From: Bacteroidales bacterium
Lineage (GTDB): Bacteria; Bacteroidota; Bacteroidia; Bacteroidales; Dysgonomonadaceae
Assembly (NCBI GenBank): GCA_012799155.1
Contig: JAAZLV010000424.1
Coordinates: forward strand, 1 to 5,420
Direction: 5' to 3'
Length of the DNA stretch: 5,420 nucleotides
Position numbers and translations under genes: made by a program. Position 1 is the first letter of the stretch, and every line of letters begins with the position of its first letter. Of this stretch, positions 1 through 5,420 are shown piece after piece. The notes beneath the pieces are model-generated. The model searched no databases. It was not told the DNA's origin and worked only from the letters and a program-made list of their open reading frames with translations.

Positions 1-761
1 ACGTAGCCAAACCGTTCCAGTACCCTGTAGTGGGTCACCGCCGGCTTTCCCTGTTCACCTTCCGGGAAGACGCGCATCAGCATCCTGTCTCTCGGGTCAC
101 GCCCGATGTTCCCTTCAATGGTGCCGCTCTCCTTCTCCAGGTTGCCCCACACAAGTGCCACGTAGAGCCGCTTGGTCTCCTTCTTGAAGAACTGTGCCGA
201 CAGGTGGGTCTTGGCTTCAGGTGTCTTGGCCACCAGCAACAGCCCCGATGTATCCTTGTCGATGCGGTGTACCAGTCCCAGTCGCGGGTCATCCAGCTCC
301 TTGATGTTGTCCCTGTGAAGGTGATAAGCCACTGCGTTGACAAGCGTGCCGGTATAGTTGCCATGCCCGGGGTGCACCACCATGCCTGCCGGCTTGTTGA
401 TCACCATCACGGTCTCATCTTCATAAGCGATGTTGAGTGGTATATCTTCCGGCAGGATCACCAGCTCACGGCGAGGTCGATCCATCACGATGGAGATCAC
501 ATCGAGCGGCTTCACCTTGTAGCTGGCCTTCACCGGCTCGTCGTTCACCAGGATGCATTCTGCATCCGCAGCTTGTTGAATGCGGTTGCGTGAGATGCCT
601 TCGATCCTTACCGAGAGGAACTTATCGATCCGAAGCAGGCTCTGTCCCTTGTCGGCCACGAAACGAAAATGTTCGTATCGTTGTCCATCTTCCCGGTTCT
701 CTTCGTCAAAGATCTCTTCCTCGGAAAGCAATTCGTTGTCATCCAATTGGTCGTTTGTCAC
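1..761 (-). CDS. rluD: RluD-type 23S rRNA pseudouridine synthase, 3' end beyond left edge
   Basis: This gene encodes an RluA/RluD-family enzyme that isomerises uridine to pseudouridine in 23S rRNA; RluD itself acts on the helix 69 loop in E. coli. The window shows 253 codons. Residues 1-40 are an acidic extension, as is common in Bacteroidales homologues. An S4 RNA-binding domain follows at about 44-90 (LRIDKFL, SRNRIQQAADAECILVN). The catalytic domain starts near 105, with NKPAGMVVHPGHGN at 122-135 and the family signature HRIDKDTSGLLLVAK at 165-179. The catalytic aspartate is D168. KPAVTHYRV at 239-247 belongs to the same fold. The start is read as GTG at 761: an in-frame TGA lies a few codons upstream, and no ATG precedes the S4 domain. 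The stop of the PASTA gene is only 11 nt upstream, so the two are probably co-transcribed. The family is certain; the exact target uridines are inferred. Confidence 0.93.
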   Translation of the reverse strand, partial: MTNDQLDDNELLSEEEIFDEENREDGQRYEHFRFVADKGQSLLRIDKFLSVRIEGISRNRIQQAADAECILVNDEPVKASYKVKPLDVISIVMDRPRRELVILPEDIPLNIAYEDETVMVINKPAGMVVHPGHGNYTGTLVNAVAYHLHRDNIKELDDPRLGLVHRIDKDTSGLLLVAKTPEAKTHLSAQFFKKETKRLYVALVWGNLEKESGTIEGNIGRDPRDRMLMRVFPEGEQGKPAVTHYRVLERFGY

Positions 762-772
762 AAGCAGGCTCT

Positions 773-1435
773 TTAAAAAAAGGTGTCATCGATGTTTCCC
801 CCATTGCCAAGTTCACGCTGACCGTTTGTTGGTTGTTGCGGGAGTGAGTTGTAGTCGTTCTCCATCGACAGCGAGTCTCTGTCGAACGCTTTTGTCACAA
901 CCAATGTGATCGGTGAGGCTGCCGGTATCTTCTCTTCAGCTGCCAGAGGCCTTCCATGGTATTTGACTGCTACCACCAGGCCGGCATATTCTGCCGGGAT
1001 CTCTTCAATTGCAATCTGGTTGAACCCCATGGAGGTGAGCATGGCCATGGCCTGTCGCGTGGAATAATCGACCAGCTCAGGTACCGAAACCATTTGGGGG
1101 GTGCGGGAGTAGATGGTGATGTAGATGGCACGCCCTTCCTTCACCTTATTACCGGCCTTGGGTGTCTGATCGATGACGGCACCCGGCACCCCATCGCGGA
1201 AATAGACAGAGTCTACAATCTCCGCATGCAGTCCCTTGGCATGCAGCAGCCTGTTGGCCTCCTCTGCCTGCAGTCCACCCAGGGATGGAATCTCCACTTG
1301 TTGTCCATGGCGGGTGTATATGCTGAGAAACAGAAAAGCCAGCAGTGCCAGCAGCAGTGCTGCGGCTGCCATCTTCAATAGGTTCTTGATGATGCCACCC
1401 CCGAAGAGGCTTTTAGGTGATTGTTTTTTGCTCAT
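773..1435 (-). CDS. Membrane-anchored protein with two PASTA domains
   Basis: This 220-residue protein has a short basic cytoplasmic N-terminus and one hydrophobic segment at about 22-40 (AAAALLLALLAFLFL). The rest is predicted to lie in the periplasm. Residues about 45-110 form a PASTA domain with the typical pattern PGAVIDQTPKAGNKVKEG (84-101) before the last strand. Residues about 112-181 form a second, more diverged one, opening MVSVPELVDYS. The tail from 182 is polar, rich in N, Q and D, and looks disordered. PASTA domains are best known from Ser/Thr kinases and penicillin-binding proteins, where they bind peptidoglycan or muropeptides. Here there is no kinase or transpeptidase domain, so an envelope role is inferred only from the domain and the topology. 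The gene reads leftward into rluD. The ATG at 1435 gives the basic N-terminus plus membrane anchor expected of this topology. Confidence 0.88.
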   Translation of the reverse strand: MSKKQSPKSLFGGGIIKNLLKMAAAALLLALLAFLFLSIYTRHGQQVEIPSLGGLQAEEANRLLHAKGLHAEIVDSVYFRDGVPGAVIDQTPKAGNKVKEGRAIYITIYSRTPQMVSVPELVDYSTRQAMAMLTSMGFNQIAIEEIPAEYAGLVVAVKYHGRPLAAEEKIPAASPITLVVTKAFDRDSLSMENDYNSLPQQPTNGQRELGNGGNIDDTFF

Positions 1436-1473
1436 ATCGATCGATCAGTTTGCCGGATAAGTCAATTCTTCTG

Positions 1474-1481
1474 CAAAAATA
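1474..1481 (-). promoter_or_regulatory. Candidate -7 element for the PASTA-rluD unit
   Basis: On the minus strand this reads TATTTTTG, an exact match to the Bacteroidota -7 consensus TAnnTTTG. It lies 38 nt before the ATG of the PASTA gene, implying a leader of about 30 nt. No TTG is present 19-21 nt upstream, so only half of the usual promoter is visible. Confidence 0.45.
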
Positions 1482-1555
1482 GGAAAAATTACTGGCAGTG
1501 TGCCGGTAAAGGAGGGAAAAAGAAGCGTACACAGTGATATTGCAAAGAAGCAGAA

Positions 1556-1606
1556 ACTAAAAAATAATGAAGCCGTCTCATCAAATCGGATGAGATGGCC
1601 ATTATT
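1556..1606 (-). terminator. Terminator-like hairpin, leftward
   Basis: The inverted repeat pairs 1572-1582 (GCCGTCTCATC) with 1589-1599 (GATGAGATGGC) around a 6-nt loop, with one G-T pair. A second pairing of 1563-1569 with 1600-1606 (AATAATG/CATTATT) extends it after a two-base bulge. Read leftward, the stem is followed by CATTATTTTTTAG, a U-rich tail like that of an intrinsic terminator; read rightward there is no T run. No annotated leftward gene ends here, because rpmH has its own terminator 250 nt upstream, so the transcript it would terminate is unknown. Confidence 0.5.
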
Positions 1607-1666
1607 CTGTTGGGTTGCGTTGTCGTTGCCATATTATTGGCAAGTATTTGTTCTAATATTGGTCGC

Positions 1667-1716
1667 TATCCCTTCATTATCCCCTCATACTTTTATGAGG
1701 GGATAATGAAGGGGTA
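1667..1716. repeat. Long palindromic hairpin, 20 perfect base pairs
   Basis: Positions 1670-1689 are the exact reverse complement of 1694-1713, separated by the 4-nt loop CTTT. A T-G pair and two more A-T pairs (1667-1669 with 1714-1716) extend the stem to 23 bp. There is no T run on either side, so it is not a canonical intrinsic terminator. Each arm itself holds two related C-rich blocks (CCCTTCATTA then TCCCCTCATA). A dispersed palindromic repeat (REP- or MITE-like) or a structured RNA are both possible. Confidence 0.85.
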
Positions 1717-1855
1717 ATTAGGGTATGCCAGTGAATGTCTCCTGAAACCTCCAAGATGTAGCTACAATCTCTCTCAACTCAGCTTGCGCATCAAGCACGG
1801 GCAATAGGTGTGTCCACAGGGGTGAGCGTATTTGCCATTCTTTTCAACATGGCAC

Positions 1856-1901
1856 AAAAAAAGAGAGACTGCCTCAATTTGGAGACAGTCTCATTTTTTT
1901 T
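1856..1901 (-). terminator. Intrinsic terminator of rpmH, possibly bidirectional
   Basis: An 11-bp stem joins 1865-1875 and 1882-1892 around a 6-nt loop, with one imperfect pair that is a G-U wobble in leftward RNA but a C-A mismatch in rightward RNA. Leftward, the stem is followed by seven U (1862-1856); rightward, by eight U (1894-1901). It begins 28 nt after the rpmH stop, so its main job is most likely to end the rpmH transcript. Confidence 0.82.
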
Positions 1902-1920
1902 CCGATTGAACAGCTCAATC

Positions 1921-2067
1921 TCAATATTCGTCGGATACCGATAATCTGGCACGTCCTTTGGCACGGCGTGAAGCAAGTACTTTTCTGCCGTTCTTGGAAG
2001 CCATGCGGCTGCGGAACCCGTGTTTGTTCTTTCTCTTTCTGTTTGAGGGTTGGAATGTACGTTTCAT
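1921..2067 (-). CDS. rpmH: 50S ribosomal protein L34
   Basis: This gene encodes L34, a small basic protein buried in 23S rRNA of the large ribosomal subunit. The 48-residue product begins [20 protein letters not shown] and continues with [19 protein letters not shown], the near-invariant signature of the family. A short acidic tail, SVSDEY, follows; slight C-terminal extensions like this are usual in Bacteroidota. The length is normal (44-54 residues in bacteria). The ATG is fixed by the conserved N-terminus, with no Shine-Dalgarno sequence but an A/T-rich stretch before it. The gene is monocistronic by appearance: it has its own promoter 43 nt upstream and a strong terminator downstream. It is divergent from the tRNA-Glu/rpsT unit. 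Confidence 0.97.
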   Translation of the reverse strand: MKRTFQPSNRKRKNKHGFRSRMASKNGRKVLASRRAKGRARLSVSDEY

Positions 2068-2109
2068 ATATTACAATGTTTATGAGTTGTCGTTTGAATT
2101 TATGGGGTG

Positions 2110-2140
2110 CAAAAATAGAAAAAAAATCTGATTAAACCAA
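2110..2140 (-). promoter_or_regulatory. rpmH promoter, Bacteroidota type
   Basis: On the minus strand, a TTG at 2140-2138 is followed by a 20-nt spacer and TATTTTTG at 2117-2110. This matches the TTTG/TTG and TAnnTTTG pattern used by the primary sigma factor of Bacteroidota. The implied leader of rpmH is about 35 nt. Confidence 0.72.
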
Positions 2141-2229
2141 TTTTAGAAGTACAAAAAAACATTTTTAGCTGATTTTGAAGTGGTAACCATAAATGAGTTA
2201 AAAATTTTAGGGAAAAATGCATTAAATGT

Positions 2230-2260
2230 TTTGCACTTTCAGAAAAAGGCTCTATATTTG
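2230..2260 (+). promoter_or_regulatory. Promoter of tRNA-Glu and rpsT, Bacteroidota type
   Basis: TTTG at 2230-2233, a 19-nt spacer and TATATTTG at 2253-2260 give a full-consensus Bacteroidota promoter. Transcription would start near 2267, about 46 nt before the mature tRNA. The strong match suits a highly expressed stable-RNA and ribosomal-protein unit. Confidence 0.8.
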
Positions 2261-2312
2261 CACCCGCAATTGAGACAGCAAGCTGTTGCGCCTGGGTTCA
2301 CGCCCGCCAAAA

Positions 2313-2384
2313 GGCCCATTCGTCTATCGGTTAGGACGCCAGATTTTCATTCTGGAAAGAGGGGTTCGATTCCCCTATGGGCTA
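2313..2384 (+). tRNA. tRNA-Glu, anticodon UUC
   Basis: A complete cloverleaf of 72 nt is visible. The acceptor stem pairs GGCCCAT (2313-2319) with ATGGGCT (2377-2383), including a G-U first pair. The anticodon stem CCAGA/TCTGG encloses the loop TTTTCAT, with anticodon TTC at 2346-2348. The T arm is AGGGG-TTCGATT-CCCCT (2360-2376). The discriminator base is A2384, and the next bases are CAAG, so the CCA tail is not encoded and must be added after processing. It decodes GAA and GAG codons. It lies upstream of rpsT in the same direction with only 39 nt between them. Confidence 0.96.
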
Positions 2385-2423
2385 CAAGAAATAAAAAAGA
2401 ATTTTATATACGCGTCAATCAAA

Positions 2424-2678
2424 ATGGCAAATCACAAATCATCAGAAAAAAGAATCAGGCAGACCAAAGTACGTCGTTTAACAAACCGGTATGCTTCCCG
2501 TACCACTCGTAACCAGGTGCGCAAGTTCCGTACCCTGACTTCGAAAGAGGAAGCTGTTAAGCAGTACCCCGCGGTTTGTTCCATGTTGGATAAGCTGGCG
2601 AAGAAGAATGTCATTCACCAGAACAAGGCCAACAACCTGAAGTCGAAGCTGGCTGCTCACCTGAACAGCTTAAGCTGA
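2424..2678 (+). CDS. rpsT: 30S ribosomal protein S20
   Basis: This gene encodes S20, a helical-bundle protein that binds 16S rRNA early in assembly of the small ribosomal subunit. The product is 84 residues, the usual size. It starts [13 protein letters not shown], continues with the basic stretch [20 protein letters not shown], and carries the family pattern [20 protein letters not shown] near the C-terminus. The frame stays open upstream through the tRNA gene, but ATG 2424 is set by the conserved MANHKS start. There is no Shine-Dalgarno sequence; the bases before the ATG are A-rich. No promoter match or terminator is visible in the 39 nt after the tRNA, so rpsT is probably transcribed from the tRNA promoter and its mRNA released by tRNA 3' processing. 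Confidence 0.97.
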   Translation: MANHKSSEKRIRQTKVRRLTNRYASRTTRNQVRKFRTLTSKEEAVKQYPAVCSMLDKLAKKNVIHQNKANNLKSKLAAHLNSLS

Positions 2679-2705
2679 TTGCCTTTCGCAATGAAAAGAT
2701 ATTTG

Positions 2706-2732
2706 AGCCGGACAAATTTGTTCGGCTTTTTT
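2706..2732 (+). terminator. Intrinsic terminator of rpsT
   Basis: AGCCGGAC (2706-2713) pairs with GTTCGGCT (2720-2727) around AAATTT, with one G-U pair, and six T follow. It lies 27 nt after the rpsT stop and separates the translation genes from the next gene. Confidence 0.88.
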
Positions 2733-2781
2733 CATATGTGCAATACAGCCCACAAGCGTTGTGCAATTTAATATTGAAGTT

Positions 2782-3087
2782 ATGATCAAGCATCTGGTAA
2801 TGTTTAAGCTGTCTGAAGAGGCAGAGGGCCGTTCAAAGGCAGAGAATGCACGCATCATCAAGGAGCAACTGGAGGCGTTGCAGGGGGTGATCCCTGAGAT
2901 CCGCAGGATGGAGGTGAAGATCAACCATGAGGCGGCATCTGGTGAGAACTATGACATCCTTTTGGAGAGCGAATTTGATTCGCTCGAAGATCTGCAGCGT
3001 TACGCCATTCATCCTGATCACCTGAAGGCAGGTGAGTATGTTTCGAAGGTTCGTACGGCGCGGGCAGCGATCGATTATGAGGTATAA
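2782..3087 (+). CDS. Dabb-domain (stress-responsive A/B barrel) protein
   Basis: This 101-residue protein is almost entirely one Dabb domain, a dimeric alpha-beta barrel related to ferredoxin-like folds. It opens with the typical strand MIKHLVMFKL, with the conserved histidine H4. A charged helix (ENARIIKEQLEALQG, 21-35) and strand IRRMEVKINHE follow. The conserved HPDH motif sits at 77-80, followed by LKAGEYV and a final strand. No signal peptide or membrane segment is present, so it should be cytoplasmic. Members are found in plants and bacteria; their biochemical role in bacteria is mostly unknown, and the stress label comes from plant proteins. ATG 2782 is preferred over the in-frame GTG at 2761 because the domain begins exactly there. 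Terminators flank it on both sides, so it appears to be monocistronic, although I see no consensus promoter in front of it. Confidence 0.87.
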   Translation: MIKHLVMFKLSEEAEGRSKAENARIIKEQLEALQGVIPEIRRMEVKINHEAASGENYDILLESEFDSLEDLQRYAIHPDHLKAGEYVSKVRTARAAIDYEV

Positions 3088-3113
3088 CATCAATGGTTTG
3101 ATGTAGTTGGTGT

Positions 3114-3142
3114 AAAAACGGGCGTAGCGTCCGTTTTTTTTT
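3114..3142 (+). terminator. Intrinsic terminator of the Dabb gene
   Basis: ACGGGCG (3118-3124) pairs with CGTCCGT (3128-3134) across the 3-nt loop TAG, with one G-U pair. Flanking A (3114-3117) and T (3135-3138) runs extend the stem. A nine-T run (3134-3142) follows. It lies about 30 nt after the Dabb stop codon. Confidence 0.86.
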
Positions 3143-3176
3143 ATTTCCTGCCGGTGATACTTGCCTCTAAAAAAAC

Positions 3177-3207
3177 AAAAAACGGTTGCCGGAGAGCCGT
3201 TTTTTTT
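3177..3207. terminator. Second terminator-like hairpin, overlapping the gyrB promoter
   Basis: AACGGTT (3181-3187) pairs with AGCCGTT (3195-3201) around a 7-nt loop, with one U-G pair, and is extended by an A run on the left and an eight-T run (3200-3207) on the right. The A and T runs would allow termination in either direction. It could catch read-through from the Dabb gene, insulating gyrB. Confidence 0.72.
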
Positions 3208-3216
3208 GTATATTTG
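3186..3216 (+). promoter_or_regulatory. gyrB promoter, Bacteroidota type
   Basis: TTG at 3186-3188, a 20-nt spacer and TATATTTG at 3209-3216 match the Bacteroidota consensus. Transcription would start near 3223, giving a leader of roughly 65 nt. The TTG lies in the upper part of the preceding terminator stem-loop and the spacer contains its right arm and T run. Confidence 0.72.
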
Positions 3217-3234
3217 TTCGTTTTTAATGCAGCA

Positions 3235-3259
3235 TTGAAAGCCTCTCTAAGGCATTCAA
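3235..3259 (+). promoter_or_regulatory. Small hairpin in the gyrB leader
   Basis: TTGAA (3235-3239) pairs with TTCAA (3255-3259) and GCCT (3241-3244) with AGGC (3250-3253), with one A-A mismatch between the two helices and loop CTCTA. It would lie in the gyrB 5' leader, 30 nt before the start codon. No T run follows. Whether it has a function is unknown. Confidence 0.4.
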
Positions 3260-3280
3260 CTATAAAGTGATATAATTTAG

Positions 3281-5248
<1,968 letters not shown>

Positions 5249-5268
5249 CCTATATCTTCTATGACGCG

Positions 5269-5420
5269 ATGAAGCGACCACCCGCACTGAAAGAACATGA
5301 CAGCGCCGTGATCCTCTCCCCCGCGGGGAGGATTGATGTGCGGTATGTGGAGGGGGCAGCAGGATTGCTGAAACGGTGGGGCTTGCAGCCCATCATTGCG
5401 CCACATGCATTGGGTAAACA
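5269..5420 (+). CDS. Probable S66-family LD-carboxypeptidase, N-terminal part only
   Basis: Fifty codons are visible before the window ends. The start MKRPPALKEHDSAVILSPAGRI resembles the opening of peptidase S66 proteins (MccF/LdcA type), which typically read K-P-P-L-x-x-G-D-x-I-x-I-x-x-P-A before the first helix. A helix and strand follow (VEGAAGLLKRWGLQPIIAPHAL), also as in the family, where a segment ending in W-G-L leads into a beta strand. These serine peptidases cleave the L,D bond releasing the terminal D-alanine from murein tetrapeptides during peptidoglycan recycling, or detoxify related compounds. The catalytic serine, glutamate and histidine lie further downstream and cannot be checked. 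There is no signal peptide, consistent with a cytoplasmic recycling enzyme. The ATG is 20 nt after the gyrB stop with no terminator between them, so co-transcription with gyrB is likely. Confidence 0.72.
   Translation, partial: MKRPPALKEHDSAVILSPAGRIDVRYVEGAAGLLKRWGLQPIIAPHALGK

Larger units (their letters stand above)
1436..1920. other. 485-bp intergenic region with several hairpins, no convincing gene
   Basis: The stretch lies between the rpmH stop and the PASTA start, both genes being leftward. From left to right it contains a -7 promoter element (1474-1481), a leftward terminator-like hairpin (1556-1606), a 6-bp inverted repeat TTGCCA/TGGCAA (1626-1643), a long perfect palindrome (1667-1716) and the rpmH terminator (1856-1901). 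Open frames across it are short, cut through the hairpins, lack family motifs and resemble no protein I recognise. Positions 1717-1850 show no structure I can name. The region could be spacer DNA, the remnant of a small repeat element, or the site of a small structured RNA. Confidence 0.7.

Noticed and set aside
30..593. 187-codon plus-strand open frame
   Set aside because: It lies antisense to rluD, whose protein has clear S4 and pseudouridine synthase motifs; the plus-strand product is histidine-rich noise.
1500..1706. 68-codon plus-strand open frame with a hydrophobic stretch
   Set aside because: It runs across the terminator-like hairpin and into the long palindrome, has no family motif and no promoter; coding is unlikely.
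1810..1818. GTGTCCACA as a DnaA box near an origin
   Set aside because: It has two mismatches to TTATCCACA and stands alone; no cluster of boxes or dnaA gene is present.
1732..1850. Short leftward open stretch (about 39 codons) without a start codon, as a possible pseudogene remnant
   Set aside because: It is too short and I recognise no family in it; the evidence does not go beyond chance.
2275..2312. Small inverted repeats in the tRNA-Glu leader (GCAA/TTGC, GGG/CCC) as a possible regulatory RNA
   Set aside because: The stems are only 3-4 bp and the leader will be removed by 5' tRNA processing; nothing supports a regulatory role.
2286..2423. Upstream extension of S20 by 46 residues
   Set aside because: The extension is a translation of the tRNA gene; the conserved protein begins at MANHKS.
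2180..2512. 110-codon plus-strand open frame covering the tRNA and the start of rpsT
   Set aside because: It contains the whole tRNA-Glu gene and overlaps S20 in another frame, so it is spurious.
2761..2781. Upstream GTG start for the Dabb protein adding seven residues
   Set aside because: Dabb proteins typically begin directly at MIKH; the extra residues fit no family feature.

Overview
This window looks like a chromosomal housekeeping segment from a Bacteroidota bacterium, most likely of the order Bacteroidales. Three things support this. The predicted proteins, especially the 652-residue GyrB and the RluD with an acidic N-terminal extension, read like Bacteroidales family members. The promoters fit the Bacteroidota pattern (TTTG or TTG, a 19-20 nt spacer, then TAnnTTTG) rather than TTGACA/TATAAT. 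The start codons lack Shine-Dalgarno sequences and are preceded by A/T-rich sequence. Placement below order (perhaps near Dysgonomonadaceae or Porphyromonadaceae) is only an impression.

Layout: positions 1-1435 hold a leftward pair, a two-PASTA-domain membrane protein followed 11 nt later by an rluD-type 23S rRNA pseudouridine synthase that runs off the left edge. Positions 1436-1920 contain no convincing gene. They hold the promoter-like element of the PASTA gene, a leftward terminator-like hairpin, a small inverted repeat, a striking 20-bp perfect palindromic hairpin, and the terminator of rpmH. Positions 1921-2067 encode ribosomal protein L34 (rpmH, leftward), whose promoter is back to back with a rightward promoter. 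The rightward promoter drives tRNA-Glu(UUC) and, with no promoter or terminator between them, ribosomal protein S20 (rpsT, 2424-2678). After an intrinsic terminator comes a small monocistronic Dabb-domain protein (2782-3087), then two successive terminator hairpins. The second of these overlaps the gyrB promoter. gyrB (3290-5248) is complete and intact. Twenty bases after it begins a rightward gene that runs off the right edge and resembles the N-terminus of an S66-family LD-carboxypeptidase.

Most of the content serves translation (L34, S20, tRNA-Glu, rRNA pseudouridylation) and DNA topology (GyrB). The PASTA protein and the S66 peptidase suggest cell-envelope functions. I saw no mobile-element gene, CRISPR array, toxin-antitoxin pair or defence system. 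No clearly novel system is visible. The most worthwhile unexplained structure is the hairpin-rich non-coding stretch around 1556-1902, followed by the overlap of the gyrB promoter with a terminator.
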